Origin: Sipunculus nudus
Taxonomy: Eukaryota; Annelida; Sipuncula; Golfingiida; Sipunculidae
Length of the DNA stretch: 64,000 bases
Direction of reading: 5' to 3'
NCBI GenBank assembly: GCA_026874595.1
Contig: CM049313.1
Coordinates: 61,926,659-61,990,658, forward strand
Under the pieces are notes generated by a model that searched no databases, had not been told where the DNA came from, and saw nothing but the letters and a program-made list of their open reading frames with translations. Each line of letters starts with the position of its first letter. Within the stretch, counting starts at the first letter, position 1. The position numbers and the translations under genes are program-made. Positions 24,495-35,700 of this stretch are shown in pieces.

Positions 24495-26667
24495 CAGAGA
24501 CGAGATTGAAATCCAGGCGGATTTTAAATTTGCCTAGACGAGATTGCGATTGTGATCTCGCCTAGGCGAGATTGCAATTGTGATCTTGGCTAGACAGATT
24601 TTAAACTCGCCTAGACGAGATCACAATGCCAATCTCACCTAGGCGAGATTGAAATCCATCATGGAGCAGGCCAGGATTTTAATCTCACCTAGGAGAGTTT
24701 AAAATCCATCTGGTGGCATCCAGGCGAGTTTAAAATCTGCCTGATATTACTTAGGCGAGTTTAAAATCTGCCTAGGCGAGATTAAAATAGTGATCTGATC
24801 TAATTTCCTAGTATATTAAGCATTGTAATTGACATATGAAAGATGTTTTCAGTCGGATTTTCAATATTTTAACACTGAATGGTTATATATAGTTAAAAGG
24901 TAATATATTTATTAATATTTACAGAATATTATAGTATTAATGTAATAATTAACTTTTTTCAGTAATGTAATAATTATTCATGTGATAATTAACATTAATT
25001 TTGGAAACAGAATTATGAAATAGATATTTGATTATTATTTGAACCTTTGATGTGTTTCATGTGGTCTACAGCATCCTGATCATACCAATTATTTGCTAAA
25101 CATTAATTAATCTTTATTTTTTTCTCCAGTTTTCTTAACAACCTTTGGATTGTAAATATCACTAATAATTTTTACAAGAAAAATAATTAGTAATTGTATT
25201 TAAATATATGGCAATTAGAGAGTAACAAGAGGTATATTGAAGCACACTTATGAGATATTATGAAGAGCAAATCTGGGGGGAAAAAGTCATCCACTTGCAT
25301 ATTGAATCAATCATAGATAGATAGATAGACAGATAGATAGATTAGTTTAGATAGCTATTACTTCACTATTTAATGAGTATATTACACATTAACATTAACA
25401 ATCATCCTATTTGATAATTCTTACATGACAAACAGAACAAATTAGTTGGCTGATCTAGTTCAAATGTTTCTTTTCACCCAGGTATTCAACACTCAACAGT
25501 CAAAACATGTACACTTATGGTACAAAATATGCAGGGTATCAGTATTTATGATGGACTTTGATACACCATCCTTTTTTTAGGTAATTAAACATCATATGAG
25601 AAAAGGTAAAAGTTGATACACAGATGTATGCAAGTGAATATTTCTTTGTCTTATTTAGTCTTTTCTTATAATGTATATAATATTCTTCTGATCTTTTTTT
25701 TAATGTTTTGTGAGGCATTTTGTGAAGCTTCAATATTTATGTAGATTGTGTTACAAGATAACTGCCGTTTTTTTGGACAGTATTATATCATATCAGAAAA
25801 AATATGATTTCTAGATTCATAGAGTAATAGATCATTTATGCATGTGAACATGCATTGAATTATATTAAAAAAAATAAATGAGCTATGTTCCTTTTGTCCT
25901 TTTAAAATACTACATTACTAATATTACTAATACCAATTTCCCATCAAATTAATTTTGACAACAAAATTATTATGTAAATAATCAGCAGCAGCCCACATCA
26001 TATATCATTTGAATATGCCATATACAATACCAATGTAAGTTTCTTATTACATAGTTTATGAATAAAAATATAAAATAAAAAAATTAATGTTAATTATTAC
26101 ATAAATATTATATTCTGTAAATAATATTAAATATATATTACTTGTGAACTATACATAACCATATTAATAAAAAATATATAATATAAAATATTCCATTTCC
26201 AAAATTAATGTTAATTATTTGATTAATAATATAATATTCTGTAAATATTAATAAATATATTAATTGTGAACAATACGTAACCATTTAGTGTTAAAATATT
26301 GAAAATCTGACTGAAAACATCTTTCATAAGTCAATTACAATGCATAATTTATTGGGAAATTAGATCAGATCACTATTTTAATCTCGCCTAGGCAGATTTT
26401 AAACTCGCCCAAGTGATATCAGGCAGATTTTAAACTCGCCTGGATGACACCAGACAGATTTTAAACTCGTCTAGGCGAGATTAAAATCACGGCCTGCTCC
26501 ATGATGGATTTTAATCTCGCCTAGGCGAGATTGGGATTGTGATCTCGTCTAGGCGAGTTTAAAATCCGTCTAGCCGAGATCACAACTGCAATCTCGTCTA
26601 GGAGAGATCACAATCGCAATCTCGTCTAGGCGAATTTAAAATCCGCCTGGATTTCAATCTCGTCTCA

Positions 26668-26710
<43 letters not shown>

Positions 26711-29700
26711 TATACTCTGTGCAAACTTTTTTCTCTTATTTCTAATGTGAATTTTATCTTTAAACACAACTCTCAGTGCTCTGAATCTCCTTACAAAATC
26801 ACCATTACATTTAGCACTTTGTCTCAAGTATTTATTGGGTGGCAGACCTAATATAACACACTTCCAAATGAAGGGATAATAAACAACCAACTTCATGCCA
26901 AATCACATCAATTCTGCTTTATGTTCATATACCTTGTTTTGTGGTGTGTTCGAAGTCCAGGTCTTCCTGTAACAGACTGTTCTCAGGACGAGCTGTGGCT
27001 TGAACCTCTCCATGAAGCTGCCAGGGCTTCTCTGCCAGCGCTGCAGCTTCCAGCTCAGAGATCCTCCCTTTCAGCTGAAGTGAATTTAAGAACCATGGAT
27101 TTTTAAAAAAAAACTGATCCACTGAGCTTGACTTATTCATACAGCCATTTTTAAAAAATGATAATCGGATGAAAATATTTAAGTAGCATCTACAATTAAT
27201 CTATTGAGAAAAAAACGGGGGATAACACACACCATTTGTAATATATAATGTATAACAATAAATGGTCTTTGGTCATATATAGGGAGCACCTAATGAAAGA
27301 TAAATGGAAAGTCCCACCTTTTCTTGTCGTTTTTCAAAGGATGATTTCTTTTGAGACCCCAGGATATCTTGGACATCTTCTCCCTCACTGTCACTGGCAA
27401 AAAGGTCCTTTGCACCTGAATTTCTGGTTCAGATATAAAAAGAAAAAAAGATTTACAACTGGTAGAGATTTTAAAGTCAATGAAATAAATTAAGAGCATA
27501 TCATTAAATGCAAATGTTATATAGTTACAGCAATAAAAATATAGCAGCTTTGTTAACTTTTTTTGGCCTACACCAAGAAGAAAATAAAGAATATAGAATG
27601 GGGATTACTTCAATAATTCCATCTAATATCAGATTTTGCACAAGGAAAAGAAAAGAAGGAACTCAGAACTCTCATGGCACTTATTTATGCATTAGAGATG
27701 ATGTAAGAGTATCATATTAATTTGTAGTTAGGGACAGTCAAGGCTAATTTCAAATGCCGCAAAAATGTTGGTGACCTTTACCCTTTGCTATCCTTGACCT
27801 TGCCAGTATCTGATTGAAAGCGCACTTTCTTCTTGGCAGGCTCTGTATCACTGTTACTCTCCACAGGATCAAAGAAATCATCATACTTTAAGTCCGTGCT
27901 ATCATCCTGTAATAAAATAAAACAAGTGACCCATGGGTCATGACGCTCAGCTGCCAAGCATGACCTGTGACATCATGGACTGAGATTCACAACTTCCAGT
28001 CAAATTTTGAAGAACCAATTTGCCAATTGGTTGAAAATTTTCTATGACAACAGAAATATATATCACCTATGTCTGGTTAAAACACAGTGAATTGATGGTC
28101 TGAGGAAAATGCATGATTGTTAAGCTATCAGGAACTATTCCAACAGCTTGCTTGAAACCTGTCAGTCTCAAAAGGAACACCACAAAGGGCAAATATAAGA
28201 TCAAAATATATAGCAAAAATCAAGGAAATACATGCAAGAATTATTGAGAAACATGTGCTTCTGTATGAATTTTTATTCAATACAAGCCAACTGTACTGCA
28301 CTTTTATAAATGATGGTAATATTTATTCAGAAAGATTTGACCCAATCCTTTACAAGATTACATAAATATACATCCAACTGCATTCACTTTAACTGTTCTT
28401 GAGATAATATGATCAAAAGGAATTAAAAGATGGTTGCCTGGTGGCCATATTTGACTTCTGACAAGTCTGAAATCAGACAACAAACATTCTCTAAATCGGA
28501 CCAAACATTAAAGAAAAATTACTGAAACTGCCCTGAAGAAAGAATTTCTAAGGTGGCTAACTGGCAGACATAATGGATTTCTGACAAGTATGACATTTGA
28601 TATCCCACATTCTCCAATAAGAGACCAAACTTGGGGCAAATTATCCAGTAATAAATGCCCAAAATAATTCAAAAGGCATGTCCAGGCCCTCATATCAGAT
28701 TTATAGATATGCAATTGTAAAAAGTGTAAGTCCAATATTTTTATTATCACTCTGCTTTACAATGGGGTCAGCAGGGTAGGTAAACTGCCAAACCTGAAAG
28801 AAAAGAAATGCAGAAAGCATGACTAAGAGTCTTGAGATAAAACAAAAAGCCATCCTAAATCAAGGTACACATCCACATATTATGAGAACAAACACTTGCT
28901 TTTATATGTGGTGATATATATTAAAATATTCAGATATCTAGGAAACTAAGTTTATTGCTAGGATTCCATAAAATAAACTGCAAAATGTTCCCATCATCTT
29001 ATAAATCAGTAGCTAAACCTTAATACTATACTCTCATAGTCTTAATGCCTGGCTGAAGCATTCTGACAACAGTGTTTTTGTTATGAAGTAACGAGGTACG
29101 TATCACTGAGCCTTATCACTTAATAGGCTGATACAAAAGGGAGTCATATGTCACCAGTGTCACTCACAATTACAGCCACACAGGAAGATGTACCAGCTGG
29201 AGTGGGATGGTTATATATACAAGAAAAATAGAGATGGTATATAAAATAAGTAATTGTGAACATCCCTGACCTTTGACCTTGGCCTTTTGCCCATATATCA
29301 ACTGGATTCTTTCTAAATGATGGGTAACTACTGACCACTTAAATCTGGTGTAATTACTTGGCCACCAATGGGTGAATAACTTTGACCTGCAACCTTTAAC
29401 CTGCTGACCAGCTGACCCCAAAATCAATAAGTTATTTATTCAAGCAAAAAAGACCCATAAATATGAAGTTTGAGTCAAACTGAGTGATGCATAGATGTGG
29501 CATATGTGAAAGACTGAAGGTTTGGGTTGAACAGTTACACTTGAAATATGCTCACAAGCATTTAGAACAATTAAATATTGTGACCTTGACCTTTGACTTT
29601 TTGACCTCAACATCAATAGGCTTCTTTCCTTATTGGTTGGTAAGCCATATATGACAGATGGAAGGTACAGATTGAAAAGTTTGCCTGAAAATGACTCCAC

Positions 29701-32700
29701 ACAAGAAGTGGGTGCTGTGAACTTGGCCTTTGACCTCAAAATCAACAGGTCTTTTCCCCTGTTGGCAGAGAAGCGATATCAGTGCTGGAAGGTTTGGAAT
29801 GAATTGTCTAGCTTGAAATGTGTCCACTACCTTTTCAAAGAAGTGGATCCTGTGACCGTGACCTTTGACCTTGTGACCTGAAAATCTATAGGATTCTTCT
29901 CCAACTTAGTAGGTGAGCTATATGTGAAAGATCAAAGAATTTGGATGAAAGGGTTGGCTTAAAATGCATCCACAGGCTTTTCAAAGAAGAGGCTCCTGTG
30001 ACCTTGACCTTTGACCTTTTGACCTTAACAAAATTATGGTTCTTCCCCTGTTGGTAGGTGAGCTGTATGTGAAAGATGGAAGGTTTGGGATGAAAATTTT
30101 GTCTCAAAGAGTTATTTCTGGGGGGTGCAAACACACCCCATAACTTCGAGAATATAGGTTGCAGTGACCTAATTTCAGGTTTGCAAGGAGATCTTTTTAT
30201 AACCTCTAAGACTGCATAGGGTTCATGGCCCTAGCCCCTACGGTTACGATTTGTGCCCTGCTAACGGACGGCCGGCCGGCCGGCCGGACGGACAGACGGA
30301 AGGACGCCGGACAAAGACCCATCGCTATAGCCCAGCATGACTGAAAGTCAGCTGAGCTAAAAAGGAAAAGTGACACAACAGCCATGTTACCAGAAGCTCC
30401 TTATGTAGCTGACATAATTACCAGAAGAATATTTAAGACTTTTACCATGCACAGCAAGATTTATAACTAAATGTTCCCAATACCAATGAAGTTATTCTAT
30501 CAGGGATAAGCTGCTGATTTCAAATACAAAATTCAATGAAAAAGTGGGTACATTCGATGTTTTAAATAATGATTTAATTTCCATTTGCAAAATACATCAT
30601 GCATTTTTCATATTTCCACTCTTGATAGGTATTGTTATCTAGTATATTTAAATAATTATATGATGATAAATTTGTGTCATCTTTAGGATCCTTCAATCAC
30701 ATTTATAAATTTAAAATATATCATTATAAATTATAAAACTGTCACAATTAATAAATTATTAATGTATATAATGATATAGATAATCTGGATAGATAACCTG
30801 GATTATCTATATTTGTTGTATGAGATATTCCAAAACCATGTATGTGTTAACATATAGCACATACCTCATCATCAGATGGGATGTCGGCAAACACATCTAT
30901 ATCATCTTCTTCATCTTCATCATCATCATCTTCATCCTCTGCTTCCTCACCCCTCTGCTGCCGTAACCTCTTTTCTTCTTTGGCATCTTCAGCATCAAGG
31001 AAGGCCTCCATATCAGCCAGCTTGAAAAACTTATCATCAACCTCAGTTTTTCTCTTCACCTTTTTGGGAATATTATCGGCTGATGATTTTGATGACTCAA
31101 ATCCCTCATCCTCCTCCTGTTCCTCATCTTCCTCATCACCATCCATGTCCATCTCTTCTTCATCATCAGCAGCATCATTTAATTTGAAATTGAAATCAAG
31201 ATCGTCTTCACTCTCAGCATCAGAGATATCATCAAGTTTGTGATCCCTCTTTATTTTCTCTATCATATCATCACTATCACTTTCATTTTCAAGTTCATCA
31301 TCCTCATCCTCATTACCTGCATCAGCATCTAGAAGTTCATCATTAACCTCTTCATCACTTTCATCATCATCATCATCATCATCATACTCAATATCAGCCT
31401 GGCTATTTTTAGATTGAGTCCTTGCCTTGTTGTAATGTTTTTCCTTTGAGGCAGTTTGTGAGGTGATGTGAAAAGATAATGATTTACTTGAAATTAAGTG
31501 TGCAGCATCAGACACAAGGTTTTGTATCAAAGGATCATTCTGTAATTCTACCTCTTGCCAGATCTGTTCATCATCAAAACTGTCCACGATCAGCTCAGGT
31601 AATGCATCACCAACTGCCTCACTGTCTTTAGTTTTGCAATAATCATACAAGTCCTTGATGCTCTTTTTAAGATTCCCAGCAATACCAGACTGTTTGCTGA
31701 AACAGAATAGTAGCTAATAAAGACATAATGATAATATTTATATTTAATAATTTAATACCAGGCCATTATCAAGCACTCAGTGCTGCTCAGTGGCACCATC
31801 ACAGGTGAAGATAAAACATATAAAAAATGAAGAAAAAGCTAAATTAGCTATTTGTATTGAGATAAAAAAATATGATGGTAGGATATGCTATAAATTGCAT
31901 TCAAAATATAGATCATTTTAAGCAATCAACTCCTAATACTCAAAATAATAAAGCACTAAAATTAATATTTGTAAAAAAAATATTCCTGTGAAATTACTGG
32001 TGGGTCATTTTTAATTGCAGACCAAGACAGATGCCTGAGCAGTAAAACATAAAATTTGCTGATGGGGCTCTCAATAATGATAAATGCAGGTGGGCAGGTG
32101 ACATGAGAACTTGTCAGGTTGACAAGAGAAAAGATAAAGACACATTTGATTCCCATTCGCGAATATCGCGAAATTAAAACCCTCGCGAACAAAAAGGCAA
32201 CCACAGTATATGCATATGGGGTTTTGTCAGCTGACAAGGCGGTTCTGCACAACAGCTTTTATTCAGGAGGGGTGAATATTTTATGAAAGGTGTATAAAGA
32301 AAAGTTCCGCTAGAGAAATAAGCATCTCTTCCCTTTGAACGTGGCCACCATGTACCGAAAATTTGCATTTTCCCTTAGGCCTCATTTATGGCCTGCTTGT
32401 ATGCACGGTAGCTATAGTCGGTAAATTTCTGAACAAGTGCAGTCTGGGGCTATGCAAATGAGTTAAAATATACTAATGATATAACATGTTGTCATACTGT
32501 TACTGTGGGTACCTATTCAGATACATATTTTTCTATCACCTGAACCAGTGCTCATAGGAGTAAAACGAACATTATGTAAACTTTTTATGGTCATTTCACC
32601 AAAGGTTTAGAGCAGATTTGGCAGCATAACAGCAAAAATGTTCATTCATTCATTCTTGGGGAGTTACTTTATTTGGAGCGACTATAGAATCTGTCCTACC

Positions 32701-35700
32701 GGTTTAGGGACAAAAAGTACCCATACACCTTTCATCTTACCATTTCCTCTCAAGCATTTCTCAGACTCATTATCAATGTCTTTGCCTGTCTATAAGTCAT
32801 GATAGTGGTAACACATGATACATCTGAAAACTGACCTGGCACTACCTTGGCTTGAACCTGTAATCTCATGATTTCTGACACTGCACTCTATCTGAGCTAA
32901 CTTGCTGAGATACCAAACTTGGGTTTTCTGTTAATTATTACTCTGTTTTACAGTAGTGCCACCTGACAGTCTAATATGAAATTAATGTTTTGTCAATGAA
33001 TATTTTTTTTATTGGGGGCCGCGCCCCATAACCCCCGCTTTGGATAGTAAACCAGGTTTAATTAATCAACATATATATTAATTTTAAATAGGGGCCAGGC
33101 CCCCAAACCCCCACTTAGCCTTTAAACAAAAGATGATATTTAAAGAGAGGGAGGAAAAATCAAAGAAACAATATTTTATGCAAAACCTAAAAAATGGAGG
33201 ACATGCTGTGAATGTGTTAGAATGAGACAGTGTTAAAGATGGATATATGGATTTACCAGGAAAAAAAAAACAAGGTAGTGTTGGGACAATATGGGTTTTT
33301 GATATCATGATAATTATTCAAATTTTATCGCGATAAACCGTGATATCGTGATATTTTTAATTATATATAATGGTATTAATAAGCCATCAATAATAATATT
33401 TATAACAACCACCTTTAAAGTCTTGACTTTATACAAGGTGTTAAGTATTAATATCATTTATACCTATTGTGCCAGTACCACAGAATGACTCATTAAGTGA
33501 TGTAAATTGCATGAAGGTCCTGCAGGTGTGCAAGCTTGAGACGCGGGAAGTCCTGCCCCCATCGTCGAGTCACGCTTGTCAGAACTTTCCATCAGTTTTC
33601 TACAGACATGGGGTCTATTACAGTTGTTCTATTACTATTACTATTACTATTACTTTCAACTTCTGATATTACTATTACTATTACTATTACCACATTTTAT
33701 CTTCCATTACTATTACTATTTCTATTACTGGGGTATCTATTACTATTACTATTACTATTACATGTACTTAAACTGATGGTAGGATTCCAGACCTTGCGCA
33801 GCCATGAGTGCTATAAACTAGCACTAAAATCACATGTTTAATTAATATTAAAAGCAACTATATCATCCAGTTACCTACACAATTTTCTTATACTGTGTTT
33901 GTCATTTACAAGAAGCCTAATAATACTGGAGATCTTAACTATTTCAGCTTCTTTAATTCTGTATTTTTTTAAATATTTTGAAACCTCATTGATCGTTATT
34001 GGGGTGTTTCAAGTTGAAATTGTAAGATAATTGTATGAACTCATGAATACATGTAATTTAAAGCAACCCATTGTAAAGGCCTTGGCATGTGTAAAATATT
34101 GATTTATAATTATATGCATATTTGTACATTTTATATTATTTTCATATATATTTCATATAAATTTATTTTATAGTACATACCTCCGTTTAGATTTAATCTT
34201 CATTCTCATATTAAATAAATAAAGATTTTCAGTGTAACTAAAAATTGTCTCTAGAGGAATTATTCATGATTATTGCATATTATTATTTAGTATCAAAGCT
34301 GACAATTCAATCCTTTATGTATGTATCAAGAGAGGAATTTATGTAGGGCTGTGTCCTGTTTCCCAATCCTTATAAATATATCCAATAAAAATACTGTTTA
34401 CGTCAAGATTCTTAACAGAACCAAACTTGAGACAAAAGTACCCCACCTTCTCGGGTGTATATGTTCATTTGGATGTGATGACATGTTTTATTCCATCACA
34501 TAATACATCTCGAGAGTTAACAGAGAGGTGGTAAACTTTACAATAATGGAAGTAAGCATGGCTTTTATTCTTCAGGCATGCCCTTCTTCATTGCAGCAAA
34601 GAAAGCATAGGATAATTTAGGAATATGGAGAGTGATTTAAACTTACTTCAATTTTACAAAACAAATAAAATATTATTTAAATCACTTTCACAAAAATTTG
34701 GTATTAAACAATCTTATACTTTAAATTTTGTACATAAAAGGATCTAATTAAATTGATATCAAAATTTCAGATATTAAATAATAAAATATGAACAGTTACC
34801 TTTATTCTCATATTATATAATCAAATAAATTAACATCATTAAAAAATGGTTCATTTAATTTTCAAAATATAAATTAACATAATTTTAGATACTGAATGAA
34901 GGTCTGCAAAATTGGTACTATGAAATAACAGACAAGAATTAAAAGAATAGTTTTAAAAGAATATGTATATAAATTAACTAGATAATACATGTGCCTGCAG
35001 TATGACTTTATCCAAGTGATTGTAGTACTGGTCTGAGTTTATAGCATTGTAGGTTTCAGTACATTATGGGTAGTGAAAACACCATAAGCTTATCATGAAC
35101 ATTTTGGGTCTGCACTGTATCTGGTTCCATATTATATTTTACTTGATTGTGTGTTATTGCAGTTTGTATGATTAAAATTCAAACTGGCTTGTGAAAACAA
35201 ATCTAGGTACATTTCAGAATATACATATGGATTGATGGATGTGAGATAAGATGTAAATGTCACAATAATAAAACACTATATTTATCTGTCTCTTAACATC
35301 AAACATGCCTCTGTTTATCCATGGTTTACTAATCAAAGGTCAGATTGTGCCAGGTAACTTATTTGGCTGTGACCTACTCTGTCCAGTACTCTTATGTAAT
35401 TAGCACCAGTGGTCACCAGCAATGTGGCAGCTGGCCCATGCTTGCCTCAACAATAGGATCATCCTGGGCAGTTACTGGACAAGAACTGAGTCTGTTCAGC
35501 ATTATTTCCTGATATGCCTTATGATCAAGGGGCTCACAGGAAGTAATAGAAAGTAATATGTATTACTCTATTACTTTGCCTTCTGTTTCTATTACTATTA
35601 CTATTACAGCTCAAATTTTTGAGTCTATTACTACTACTAGTACTATTACATGTAAAGCTGCAATAGTCTATTACTATTACTATTACTTATTACTATTACC

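Noticed and set aside
28740-28797. Possible extra MPP10 exon behind CTTTCTTTCAG
   Set aside because: The acceptor looks good, but the translation ([12 protein letters not shown]...) has no MPP10 character and lies within the family-B element; exon 2 joins exon 3 directly in phase 0.
30881-31243. Ser-rich 120-residue plus-strand frame
   Set aside because: It is the antisense shadow of the Asp/Glu-rich MPP10 exon 2; GAT/GAA codons read backwards give Ser runs.
33536-33841. Leu- or Tyr-rich plus-strand frames at 33.5-33.8 kb
   Set aside because: They are translations of TTACTA trinucleotide arrays inside the hAT-like element.
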